Part shown: positions 1 to 12,300 of the stretch, in pieces
Position numbering within the stretch: the stretch's first letter is position 1
Layout: each line of letters opens with the position of its first letter
Assembly (NCBI RefSeq): GCF_032854445.1
Contig: NC_088298.1
Location: forward strand, 8,731,504-8,795,503
Reading direction: 5' to 3'
DNA from: Liolophura sinensis
Lineage: Eukaryota; Mollusca; Polyplacophora; Chitonida; Chitonidae
Length of the DNA: 64,000 nt
The notes under the pieces: generated by a model
The model's input: only the letters and a program-made list of their open reading frames with translations
Databases searched by the model: none
Told to the model about the DNA's origin: nothing
Program-made: the position numbers and the translations under genes

Positions 1-288
1 CCCTAGGAAAATTTTTAAAAATTGTACAATGATTTTATACTGCAGGTACAATGTACCAACCACAATTTCAGTTCTTTCCTGTTCTCAGTTTATCTTTGTA
101 TGCTCTTGCAATATAAAACCAAAGTCTTAAAATTGCTTTATTAACATGAGCTCAGGGTTTTGAACCTGTTGGTTGCAGAGCTAAGTTTATTAGGAAACTC
201 TTGTTTTCTAATAAACTTAGCACTGCAACCATCAGGGATTGTGCTGATGGTTGAAATGCAGGATTGTCCCACATCAAACTCATAAGTA

Positions 289-477
289 AAACAGTTCTCA
301 AATAATGCTCATGTATAAAACAGTTCTCAAATAATGCTCATGTAAAACAGTTCTCAAATAATGCTCATGTAAAACAGTTCTCAAATAAAGTTCATGTAAA
401 ACAGTTCTTAAATAATGTTTATGTAACACAATTCTCAAATAATGCTGATGTAAAACAGTTCTCAAATAATGTTTAGG
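289..477. repeat. 26-bp tandem repeat
   Basis: About seven imperfect copies of aaaacagttctcaaataatg plus ctcatgt. Ordinary intronic minisatellite. Confidence 0.9.
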
Positions 478-950
478 TAAAGCAACAATAAATCACACAG
501 GGATCATCACCAGAGCAGGTGCATGCTGAAAGCCATGTCACATGGCTTTAAGACAAAAATGACAGAAGAACTGCAGCACTAATCGGCCCTAGATTTTCCA
601 CCTAAATGGCAACAGGCCATTTTAGCAAAACTTCTGAATTTCCTTTCAATAGGCTTAGCGACATGGTGGATGCGAAAGTTAAATACATTAATCTGAGCAC
701 ACAGAAATCAACATCTGTAAAGATTTGAATAGATCAAAAGGCACATGTTAGCGCTACAATGACCACTTCTGCAAAACTCCAAAATTTCCTTTAATTTATT
801 TATTTATTGATTTATTTCATTAGTGTTTTCCGTCATACTACGAATACTTAACTAAATTTCCTTAATCTTGAATAGGTTTAGAGAAATGGCTGTTTGCAAA
901 AAAATCCTCATAGTTATGCAAATTTTGATGATCAGTATGGGCATTACTGC

Positions 951-2028
951 AGGGATAGACCTGAAGGGGGGGCACATATGGCTTATACGTATTACTGCAG
1001 GGATAGACCTGAAGGGGGGGGGGGGGCACATATGGCTTATACGCATCACTGCAGGGATGGACCTGAGGGGGGGGGGGGGGGGGCACATATGGCTTATACG
1101 CATCACTGCAGGGATAGACCTGAAGGGGGGGGGCACATATGGCTTATACGCATTACTGCAGGGATAGGCCTGAAGGGGGGGGGGGGCACATATGGCTTAT
1201 ACGCATTACTGCAGGGATAGACCTGAAGGGGGGGGGCACATATGGCTTATACGCATTACTGCAGGGATAGACCTGAAGGGGGGGGGGGCACATCTGGCTT
1301 ATACGCATTACTGCAGGGATAGACCTGAAGGGGGGGGGCACATATGACTTATACGCATTACTGCAGGGATAGACCTGAAGGGGGGGCACAGATGGCTTAT
1401 ACGCATTACTGCAGGGATAGACCTGAAGGGGGGGGCACATATGGCTTATACGCATTACTGCAGGGATAGACCTGAAGGGGGGGGCACATATGGCTTATAC
1501 GCATTACTGCAGGGATAGACCTGAAGGGGGGGCACATATGGCTTATCCGCATTACTGCAGGGATAGACCTGAAGGGGGGCACATATGGCTTATACGCATT
1601 ACTGCAGGGATAGACCTGAAGGGGGGGCACATATGGCTTATACGCATTACTGCAGGGATAGACCTGAAGGGAGGGCACATATGGCTTATACATATTACTG
1701 CAGGGATAGACCTGAAGCGGGGGGCACACATGGCTTATACGCATTACTACAGGGATAGACCTGAAGGGGGGGGGGGGGGCACATATGGCTTATACGCATT
1801 ACTGCAGAGATAGACCTGAAGGGGGGGGCACACATGGCTTATACATATTACTGCAGGGATAGACCTGAAGGGGAGGCACACATGGCTTATACGCATTACT
1901 ACAGGGATAGACCTGAAGGGGGGGGGGCACATATGGCTTATACGCATTACTGCAGGGATAGACCTGAAGGGGGGGGGCACATATGGCTTATACGCATTAC
2001 TGCAGGGATAGACCTGAAAGGGGCTCAC
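951..2028. repeat. 49-bp minisatellite with variable G runs (about 22 copies)
   Basis: Unit: ggcttatacgcattactgca, gggatagacctgaag, then 4 to about 15 G and cacatat. The core is well conserved while the G run varies most between units, as expected for slippage. Open frames on both strands here are repeat artefacts. Confidence 0.95.
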
Positions 2029-2288
2029 CATATGAATCATCTCAACAACAGTTCTCAAGAGACATGGGATCACAAAGAAAACAGTTATGCAAATTAAGCT
2101 GATTAATAAACAAATTAATGCAAGGACAGATCTAAAAAAGTATCAGCAGGTTTCAGCACAAATGATCTTCTCAGCCAAAAAATTTCTTGAATGGGTTTAG
2201 AGATATGGCAATCACCAAAATGGAGACAGCCATGCAGCTTATGTTGACTAATATGCAAATTAATGCAAGGACAGACCTGAACAGGCCA

Positions 2289-2655
2289 ATACTGGCCCGG
2301 ATAGCACAGTTGGTAGAGCGTCCCCTTCGGGACTGGTAGATCCAGGATCAATCCTTGATCAAGTCACACCTAAGACTTTAAAAGAGGAAGTTGTAACTTC
2401 CTTGCTTGGTGTTCAGCATGAAAGGGGATAGTGCAACGACTGGTTGACCCGTATCAGTATAATGGCGGGGCAGCTTACCTGCCTTCGGTAAGTCATCTTG
2501 TTGATGCAGCACTAAATAAAAGAGCGGTGGAAATCCGTCCTGCTACAAGGAGGCACATTACACGTACATGCACCCTAAAGATTCCTTCGTCGTCATATGA
2601 CTGAAAAATTGTTGAGTACGACGTTAAACCCCAAGCACTCACTCACTCGCACTGA
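2289..2655 (+). mobile_element. SINE family 2, near full length
   Basis: Starts with a tRNA-like head (ggatagcacagttggtagag, then a B-box-like ggatcaatcc). It continues through a body with aagaggaagttgtaacttcc and ends gttaaaccccaagcactcac tcactc. Reverse copies lie at 19515 and 25288. Confidence 0.85.
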
Positions 2656-2947
2656 ACAGGCCAAAAGGCACAAGTATGAGTCTGAGTGATATTCTCAGCA
2701 AAGAGTTACGAATTTCCAGTAAAAAGGTTGAGAGATTTGGTGCAAACAGAGATGCGGACAGACAGGCGAACATACAGACAGTGCCAAGACAATATCCATT
2801 GAGGTTGATTATAATTATGCATTGACACTACATTTACTGTTTCCTCTTTCCTCTCTCTCACAACTTCATACTTTACAGTATTAAGACACAAGTTTACTAA
2901 GCAAAGATAAAAATGCTGCAAAAAAGACTAATCAAAGCCTTTCTTAC

Positions 2948-3102
2948 CTTTTCGGAACTTCTGCCTTGAGTCCCTTCAGTTCACGGAGACGGTCCCCAAG
3001 AAAGTTTGAGGAAGCCAGGTAGCCTCCCTTTGATGCCAGGTACTGACGCAGACGTGCATTGCCTGTGAAGTTCTCAAAGCCTTGAAGACGCTCTGACATT
3101 AC
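2948..3102 (-). CDS. Exon 58: last exon seen
   Basis: 155 bases, phase 0 to 2. Reads VMSERLQGFENFTGNARL, QYLASKGGYLASSNFLG, ELKGLKAEVPKR. Donor GTAAGA and the phase-2 end show that at least one more coding exon follows, but none is recognisable between 2947 and 1. Confidence 0.87.
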
Positions 3103-6100
3103 CTGAAACAGCACAGTGACGGATTGTGTTTCAATTCTAAAATTAAACTGACTGAACGACTGGATAAATGAGGAAAACAGAAGTCTGCTAGAAAGATTTT
3201 AATATTAGTCAAAATAATTTAATGAATTCAAATTGTTGATAAGGCCTTTAAGTTCCCTTTTGTGGTGATAAATTTATTGACTGCTTCATGTATTTATAGC
3301 TATACCCAAGAATTCACTTATATATGATATTATGACGACAAAGACAACTAGTTCCCCTGGGCTCTACCCAGTTTCCTCCAACCCATAATGCTGACCTTCG
3401 ATGTATAAGCAAAATATTCTTGAGTACAGCATAAAACATCAATCAACTTAACAAACAAATTTCCTACTGTGATCTGGCTTTATACCAATAATTAAAACAA
3501 ACCTGATGCCAATCCAAATAAATAAGACCCAATTAAAGAAGTAGCCAATGAAATGTGGGAAAAGGTGATTCAAGGTAATTACCTGAGTTGAGAAGTCTGT
3601 TCTGGTTGGTCCATCCACTTTGAGGTCCACCAATTCACCAATCACATTCTGTTTTACATCCGGGCTCTTCACTCCTCTGAGAGCCTCTTCAAGAGCAGCC
3701 CTGTTATTGGTCGAACCTGTGCCAATCAGAGAGGCTGTTGAAGGCTTGTTGTGAGTTCTGGAGAAGAACATGTCTTGACAGACGACCTTTAGGGCCTGAA
3801 AAATTGAATCAATGAAATATTTTAATAAAAATCTGAATGCGTGTATGTCAGCTTAGGCGTTTTTTGCCTAAAACAAATGATGACAAAAACTCATTCAGCG
3901 TGTGTGTAAATACGAGTTCATGCTGTCAACGCGCTGCCGCCAATGAAGTATCATGCCAATGCTAAGACACCAAAAATGACACCCTATCTAGTAATATAAT
4001 AATGACCCTGGGTCAACCAGTCCTGTTTCCTTGCTCTAACATCTCAATGAAGATGTCCATATGAGGCAGCAAACAACTGCCATTTTCAAAGTCTTTGATA
4101 TGACCTGATCGAGGTTTGATAGAAAGAGAATGAGAATTTCAGCGAATTTCTGTTTTCCTCCATATCCTATCCATTTTTAGACTTGCTTCTTTTGTCTACA
4201 TGACCCACCTTATAAAACTGCCGCAGGAACAATGGGTTGGCATCATCTGTGAGGTCATCCACCTTAATGTGGGCCAATGAATGCACAATAACCAGAACGA
4301 AATCACCAATCGAATCCATCCTCTCTTTGCGTACAAACAGGATCTTGCGGGCATTTTCGTAAAAGATTGAATTCCGGAAGGGGTTCCTCTTGTAGTTGTT
4401 TGCAGGCAGGTTGGACGCCAGTAAGAGCGTTACCTCTGGCGTCTGGATGGTTTCATGGAGCAGGCGGATTATAAAGACGCCAAAGCGGTAGATGACAAAC
4501 TGGTATGGCGTGATGTTCTTGATATCCACAGGACTAAGGTCACCGCGACACATCCACTGAGCGTCTTTCACGTCAATGTATGAATTGCTGTAATCACCAC
4601 CTGACAAAAAAAACAAACAAACAAAAATAAATAAAAAACCTATTCACAATACTTTTAAATATCACTGATAAAAAATAGTTTGGTAAAAATCTAACAGGGA
4701 TTAAAACCTTAAAACAGGGCCTCTGTGGCTCAGTTGGTTAGCACAGCGTAATGACCCAGGAGCCTCTCACCAATGCGGTCACTGTGAGTTCAAGTCAAGC
4801 TCATGCTGGCTTTTTCTCTGGCCGTACATGGGAAGGTCTGCCACCAACCTGCGGATGGTCGTTGGTTTCCTCCCACCACAATGCTGGCCGCTGTCGTATG
4901 AGTCAAATGTTCTTGAGTGTGGCGTAAAACACCAATCAAATAAATAAATAAATAAATCAAATAAAACCTTAAAACAATGAAAACTTTTTCGCCAAGGAGC
5001 AAATCTGTGGACAATGTAAACCACAGACATAATTTGACAAGTTCAAATGTGATGTGGACGGTAATCAGTATTCACAGCACTCAGTACCGAGTGTGACCGC
5101 TGTTAGCATGACCAACAGCATCAACTGTGATTACTGACCACTCCATTTTCACACTGCCATTACTGACCTAAATTGTGAAAATCGGGTGGAAATTAAAGGC
5201 ATGAATGACAATCAATGTTTACCCTATATTGTTGAGAAAGGAATATAAACTTCCTTCCTGCGTCTCGTTATCAATAAAAGACAGTAGTCTAGAGGTACAT
5301 TCACATTAGAGGTACATTCACATTTAGAGGTACATTCACGTTTAGAGGTATATTCACGTTTAGAGGTACATTCACATTTAGAGGTACATTCACATTTAGA
5401 GGTACATTCACATTTAGAGGTACATTCACATTTAGAGGTATATTCACACTTAGAGGTACATTCACATTTAGAGGTACATTCACATTTAGAGGTATATTCA
5501 CACTTAGAGGTATATTCTCACTTAGAGGTACATTCACGTTTTCTGGAATGACACTGTACAATTCCCTTCTACATTATTTGTATACCTCCATGTATACCTC
5601 CAAGTTACAAGGTACTTTTAGTTCTTCAGTCCCCATGCTTACCTAAAATAATTCCCCCCTGAGCTCCTGACATCGGGTTATTCTCCAGCAACTCTTGTAA
5701 ATCATTTATCTGTTGGAAAAGTGGAGAGGTCATTAGCATATTGACCCAGTCTTGTTCCGTGGTGGGAGACGAGGGAATTGCACGATTTCCTTCCTCAACT
5801 GCGGGTCTCCCAGCAGCCCCTGGCGATGACCCAAGCACCTGTTGGCGTTTTTTGGCGTCTTCCTCCATCTGCTTCTGCAAGGCCAGCTTGTATTCCCCAT
5901 CAATGTCCAGAATCCTGTGTTTCTGTAGCTGCGCTGTTTCACAGTCATGCCTGCGCTTTCTTCGGGCTTCCAGTTTGGCTCTCACCGCCTCAGCGTTGCG
6001 ACTCTTTTCCTGATGATGCGCCTCTGTTAGCTTCTTCACATTTTCTTCATGCTCCCTCAAGAGTTTCTCTCGATCCTTTTCGTTTAAATTAGAACTCTTT

Positions 6101-9100
6101 AGTTCTTCTTCCTGCTGCTTGGCTCGCTCCTCAAGCTTCTGGTGTTTGATTCGCTCTTTTTCAGCCTCTCTTTCACGTTGACGCTCAGTTTCACGTTCAT
6201 GTTCAGATTCTAAGTTCTTTTCCAATTGGCTGAAAAATTCAAAACATTTTTTCACCATTCTTATGAAATCAAAACCATGTTAACATCACAATGTTTCAAA
6301 GTCATCTGAAAGTGTCTCTTACCATGTTTTTCTTTGTTCATCTCACTGGTGTTTAAACAACAAGACATTGGCACCAATTATCAATTTATGTATCTATTGA
6401 TTGGTGTTTTACGCCAAAATGAAGAATATTTCATTTAAATGATAGTAGCCATCATTATGGTGGAAGGAAACCAGGCAGAGTTTAGGGGAAAACCACAGCC
6501 ATTCGCAAACAGACCTTCTCAGGTACGAGGGGAAGCCAGCATGAACTGGACATGAAAAAATTGCCAGTTACAATGGTAGTTGTTTTTATAGATGGAGAAA
6601 AGAGAACTGTCCAGAGAAAGCAACAGTCTTTGACAAATAGCTGAAAAATTTTCCCACTCTATGACACAATTTGATTGCTGTTTTTCACCATACTCAAGAA
6701 TACTTCGCTTATACAATGGCAGCCAGCATTATGGTGGGAGGAAACAGGTATAGCCCGGGGGAAACCCATCACTATCCGCAGCTTGTTGGCAGACCTTTTC
6801 ACGTGCGGCTGGAGTGGAAGCCAGCATGACCTGAACTTGGACTCATAGAATTGCATTGGTGAGAGGCTCCTGGGTCATTGCGCCACTCTGGCGTGCTTAT
6901 CCCCTTGGCCACAGAGCAAACAACCCCCCCGCCCCTTCACTGCAACAAGAGATTTTCACTGGCAAAGCGAGATCAAAGTGTAGAAGACAAGTGATCCTAA
7001 ATGAACGTCTTTCTGGGCAAGTTAAGCACAAAGAATGCCAAGAGCTTTAGTCATACACAGACTGTAAACCCAAGATTGAAAGGATTTTTCGCAAATAAAA
7101 ACCACGTGGGAAGATCTGTCACCAACCTGCGGATGGTTGCGAGGTTTCCCCCTGGCTGTGCTCGGTTTCCTCCCACCATAATGCTGGCCGCCGTCGTATA
7201 AATGAAATATTATGGCGTAAAACACCAATCAAATAAATAAATCAAATAAAAATCTGCAAGAGCCAACTTACGCAAGTTGAGCCAGCATCTTCTTTCTGCG
7301 CTCTTCCTCCTTACGCTTTTCCTCCTCTTTCAACCTCGCCAGTTCAGCTTGCATTTTCAGCAGCACGTCATTTTTGTATTTTTCTGCTTCCTCTTTAGCT
7401 CTCTGCGATTCTTCTTCGTACCGCTTATGCAGTCTCTCCTCAGGAGTCAAAGTCTGCATTGCGTCTGCGAGTTCCTGAAGCTGTTTGTCTTTCAGCGAAA
7501 GCTTAGCATGCGTCTCTGTGATGTTCAATCGAGTTTCAAGGTCGTGTTGACCTTGAGCTATCATCTGCTGTGTTAGACTGTCAAAATCTGACAGTTGTTT
7601 CTGTTAAAAATTATGAAAGAAAAAAAAATGAGAAAACTGATGGAATAAAAACCTTATGTGAAATTGTAACATTTTTGTTTTTTGATTATTGATGTAATCC
7701 ATTTGCATCAGTTCAAAGGACAGTCAAATTGCTATGTCAGAGGTGACAGTTGCCACCACTCGTAGTTGACACACACAGAGTCTAATGAGTGTAGTCAGAC
7801 ACCACTAGATGCTCATGATTGCAAGGCATTCTCAAAATTTGACACAAACGTTACATGTAAGGTCAACTTTGTGATGAAACATTGCTGTCAAAGTCCTCTA
7901 GCCTTCCGCATAACCATGTTGTGATGGTTTACAACATTATTGTAAAAGTCGTCTAAGGTTTTATTGAGGTTGTAATGTAACATTGTTGACAAAATTCTCT
8001 AACTGTTTGTTAACCATGTTGTGATGTAACATTGTCAAAATCCTCTAACTGTTTGCTAACCATGTTGTGTTGTACATGTAACACTGTTGTCAAAATTCTC
8101 TAACTGTTTGTTAACCATGTTGTAATGTAACATTGTTGTCAAAATTCTCTAACTGTTTGTTAACCATGCTGTGATGTAACCTTGTCGAAATTCTCGGCTT
8201 GTTAACCATGTTGTGATGTAACATTGTTGTCAAAATCCTCCAACTGGTTGTTAACCATGTTGTGATGTAACATTGTTGTCAAAATTCTCTAACTGTTTGT
8301 TAACCATGTTGTGATGTAGCCTTGTCGAAATTCTCAGCTTGTTAACCATGTTGTGATGTAACATTGTCAAAATCCTCTAACTGTTTGCTAACCATGTTGT
8401 GTTGTACATGTAACACTGTTGTCAAAATCCTCCAACTGGTTGTTAACCATGTTGTGATGTAACATTGTTGTCAAAATCTTCTAACTGTTTGCTAACCATG
8501 TTGTGATGTAACACTGTTGTCAACATTGTTGTCAAAATCTTCTAACTGTTTGCTAACCATGTTGTGATGTAACACTGTTGTCAAAATTCTCTAACTGTTT
8601 GTTAACCATGTTGTGATGTAACATTGTTGTCGAAATTCTCTAACTGTTGGTTAACCATGCTGTGATGTAACATTTTTATCAAAATCCTCTAACTGTTTAT
8701 CAACCATGTTGTGATGTAATATTGTTGTGAAAATTCTCTGTTTGCTAACCATGTTGTGATGTACATGTAACACTGTTGTGAAAATTCTCTGTTTACTAGC
8801 CATGTTGTGATGTAACACTTTTGTCAAAATTCTCTGTTTGTTAACCATGTTGTGATATAACATTGTTGTCAAAGTCCTCCTTTCTTTTTGTGACCATGTT
8901 GTGATGAAACAATGTTGTTTTTTTGTTACATATGTTGTGATGCAACAGTGATGTCAAACTTTTCTAGCTTTTTATAACCATGTGGTAATCAAACATTGTT
9001 GTTAAAGTCCTTTAACTTTGTTGTAATGTTATGATGCAACATTGTGAACGTTGTGAAGCAACAGTATTCAATAATTTGTCTTCACAGCTCACCTGTTGTT

Positions 9101-9353
9101 GAGCTTTGAGCAGCTGCTTCTGTTTCTCAAGCTCAGACGGGTTCAAATCTGAAGAGCTTCCTATCAGCTCAATCATTTCCTGAAATAACAAATATGATGT
9201 GGTTGATAAGATTTATTTATATCCCTTACAGATTGGCCTTTCAAGTCGTTCTCAAATATATATATATATATATATATATAATAAAACGCTTTCTTAACTT
9301 TCTACATTCTGTTATATTCCAACTGCAGTTTCAAACTTCAGGTAATTTTCAAG

Positions 9354-9398
<45 letters not shown>

Positions 9399-12300
9399 GC
9401 GGCGGCCAGCAGAAATTTAAACCCATGTTATGCTAATCTGGGAACGCTGATAATCATTGTGAAGAAAAAACATTTTATGGTACTTGATTATTTATATCAT
9501 AAAAAAAAGGTGAAAATATCTTGAAAGATTATCTTGTAAACAAGCAATGGTTACAGATGCCTTCCCGGAATAGTGCATTACTTGATTACATTTAAAATTA
9601 TTATTTATTTGATGGACAATTACATAATGTATAATGTAGTTAATGAAGAGTTTAAAAAGTACACTCCTCCATGAAATATGGAATTCAAAAGGTCAAATTT
9701 CAGACATTTTAGACACAATTTAATCCAAACTTCTACGGTAACAGACACTGAAACACTGCAAAAAAACAACATTTTAAACATCAAACATATTAAATTGTTT
9801 GGCATAAGTGTTTTTATCCAATCCCCCACAAAACCATAATCGTTTAGAGTTTCTTTTCCTGTATTCCTGCAATCTTAAGACAACACAACAACCAACCTGT
9901 TCAAAAGCTTTCAGCAGAGTCTCCCTATCACTCTGTCTCTTCTCTTCAATCTCTGCCTGAGCAGCTCTTCTAGCAGCCTCCCTCTCTCTCTCAAGCTGTT
10001 CCTCCAAGTGGACAGCCTCCTTTGTGTGGCGTTGTCGTAGCACAGTGTACACCATGTTCTCTACCTGTTTCCCATCTTTATTCTGAAATGGTGAAGAAGA
10101 ACGTTGTTGTTGAAGCATTTTTCATAATTTTACAATCAGTGGGTGACAGTATGCTCATAACTTTACAGCAATTAAAAAAAAAAAAATATTTCAGCATTGA
10201 TGCAAAAGACGTTTTTTCTCTCATTTATGTCCACTTTTAAAACATTCTCATTAGAATTTATGCAAACAGTTTATTATGAAAATGGCACTAAAATGATTTA
10301 TTTGAATCACTAAATATGTAAGCTTTATAAATCTGTGCAGATGTATTTCTTTACACCCCACAGTTCTCTCTGAAGGTTTATTTGATTGGTGTTTTACGCC
10401 GTACTCAAGAATATTTCACTCATACGAAGGCGGCCAGCATTATGGTGGGTGGAAACCGGGCACAGCCCGGGGGAAACCCACGACCATCTACAGGTTGCTG
10501 ACAGATCTGAAGGTTTAAAAATACTGGTCAGAGTTGTGAATGAAAAGGTCGAAGAATAAGGGTAGGTTCATTTCGATAATTTTGCTGTAAAGGGAGATAA
10601 GCGAGGCAAAGCGAGAATATTTAATAACCATCGGGCACATGTTTTGTAGAACAGGTCCCTGTCAGTATGTCATTTAATCAACAGAAGGAACTAAGCAGTT
10701 TACTGTAATTTGCTCTCTAATGCTTGAGGATGTATGGCACTATATTATCATGCTACCTAACTGTGACATTAAGGTTTATTTATTTATTTGATTGGTGTTT
10801 TATGTCACACTCAAGAATATTTCACTTATACGACGGCGGCCAGCATTATGGTGGGTGGAAACCGGGCACAGCCCGGGGAAAACCCACAACGATCCATAGG
10901 TTGCTGGAAGCTCTCCCCACCTTCCTCCTCTCCAGGAGAGGAAGACAACATGAGGAAGACAGCTGGACTTGAACTCACAGCGACATAAAGGTAGATGTAA
11001 GCTTAAAAACATTCAAACCTTGACAGAGTCTTTGAGTGTGGACTGTTCTATGTCACGCGACAGCGAGTCAGTTAGTCTGTCACGTTGTTGTTGCTGCTCG
11101 TTCAGCTGTTGTAGCGTCTCTACACTGTGTTTGTCAGCCAGCTGTTTGGCTTGGCGAGCTCTTCTTTGTTTGATCTGAAAAGAGGTAAGAAAAGTTCAGC
11201 TTACAATATGAATAGTTTTTAGTCAGTTATTAGAGTGATGTATTATTCTGCTTTGGAATTAAAAGGCAACAAAATCAGTTTTCTGTAAGACTTGAACAGG
11301 AATTGAACTCCTGACCTGTGGTACAACAGGTAACAACTATAACCACTATGTGTACATGATGCAGCTGTCTTTTGTACAAGCATTCACCTTGTCAGCAATG
11401 AGCTCCCTCTGCCTCTGCTTCTCCTTGTCCAGGGACATTCCGAGTGTCTCCATGTCCTGCCTATGTTTAGCCAGTAGTTTTTCATACTCCTCCTGTGACA
11501 TGTCCTTGTGTAGGAGAATGTCACGCTCAAACTTGGCCTGCTGGGTATCCAGAGCCTATCCACATAAAAATATTTGATGAAAAAAAGTTTCTTCAGTAAT
11601 TAAAGAAATATTCATCAAGTGAAAGACCATAATACTGTGCATACCTGTAATCAGGATACCCCATAAAAATCATGATGTACTTTGGGCAACTCTAATCCCC
11701 AAGAGGCACTGTATTATTCAAGTTCGTGACATGGGTACTCAGTGATGGGATGCCTCACAAAATATGGGAGTTACCAGCACCATATATTTCCATATTCGGT
11801 CACTCAGTAGTCATGTAACTAATTTTTTCCTCCAAAAAAACCACCAATTCAGCGCAAAAGACTGACGTGTAGGCGAATCACTTCAGAGATGTGACCACAG
11901 AATTCACAAGCAAAAAAAGGGAGATAACCTAGTCAGCAGACACATGTGACCTCAACCTTGATCAGGATACAAGAATATACACATCCCCTACACGACATAT
12001 ACTGTCCATTTAATGTGAAGTATTTTGTATGACGAGGGACAAATAACTTTATGAGTGCTCCTATGTGCTCCTATGGCTCATTAGGAAAACCTTGTGTGAA
12101 GCCCCATGCAAGTTGGCATTGCACTTTTCATTGGACTAAACTCGTAGTGTCTCTCTGTTAAAATCTATAAACTGGTACCATAGATAGTAAAACTGTACAG
12201 GAAGTCTCGAGGTTATAATTTGACATTCTTCCTCAAAGAACTCTGTTTGGCCAGAACACTGACATATTTCAAATTTTTGTTTCTTGTTTATGTGATTGGT

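Larger units (their letters stand above)
1..2947 (-). other. 3' part of the window: intron filled with repeats
   Basis: No coding exon is recognisable here. The stretch holds a 26-bp tandem repeat, a G-rich 49-bp minisatellite and a tRNA-headed SINE. It is read as the intron after exon 58, because that exon ends at a donor in phase 2. Confidence 0.6.

Noticed and set aside
852-2097. Several overlapping open frames on both strands in the G-rich minisatellite
   Set aside because: Repeat artefact; frames change with G-run length and no promoter or splice support exists.
2289-2370. Possible tRNA gene
   Set aside because: Continuous with a SINE body that recurs elsewhere, and no clean cloverleaf could be drawn; it is a SINE head.
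4717-4800. Possible tRNA gene at ggctcagttggttagc
   Set aside because: Same head found at other SINE family 1 copies (20654, 54865); part of a mobile element.
5301-5561. Minus-strand frame of NVNVPL repeats as a coding repeat
   Set aside because: Exon 55 joins exon 56 in phase without it, and no acceptor or donor flanks it; it is an 18-base intronic repeat.
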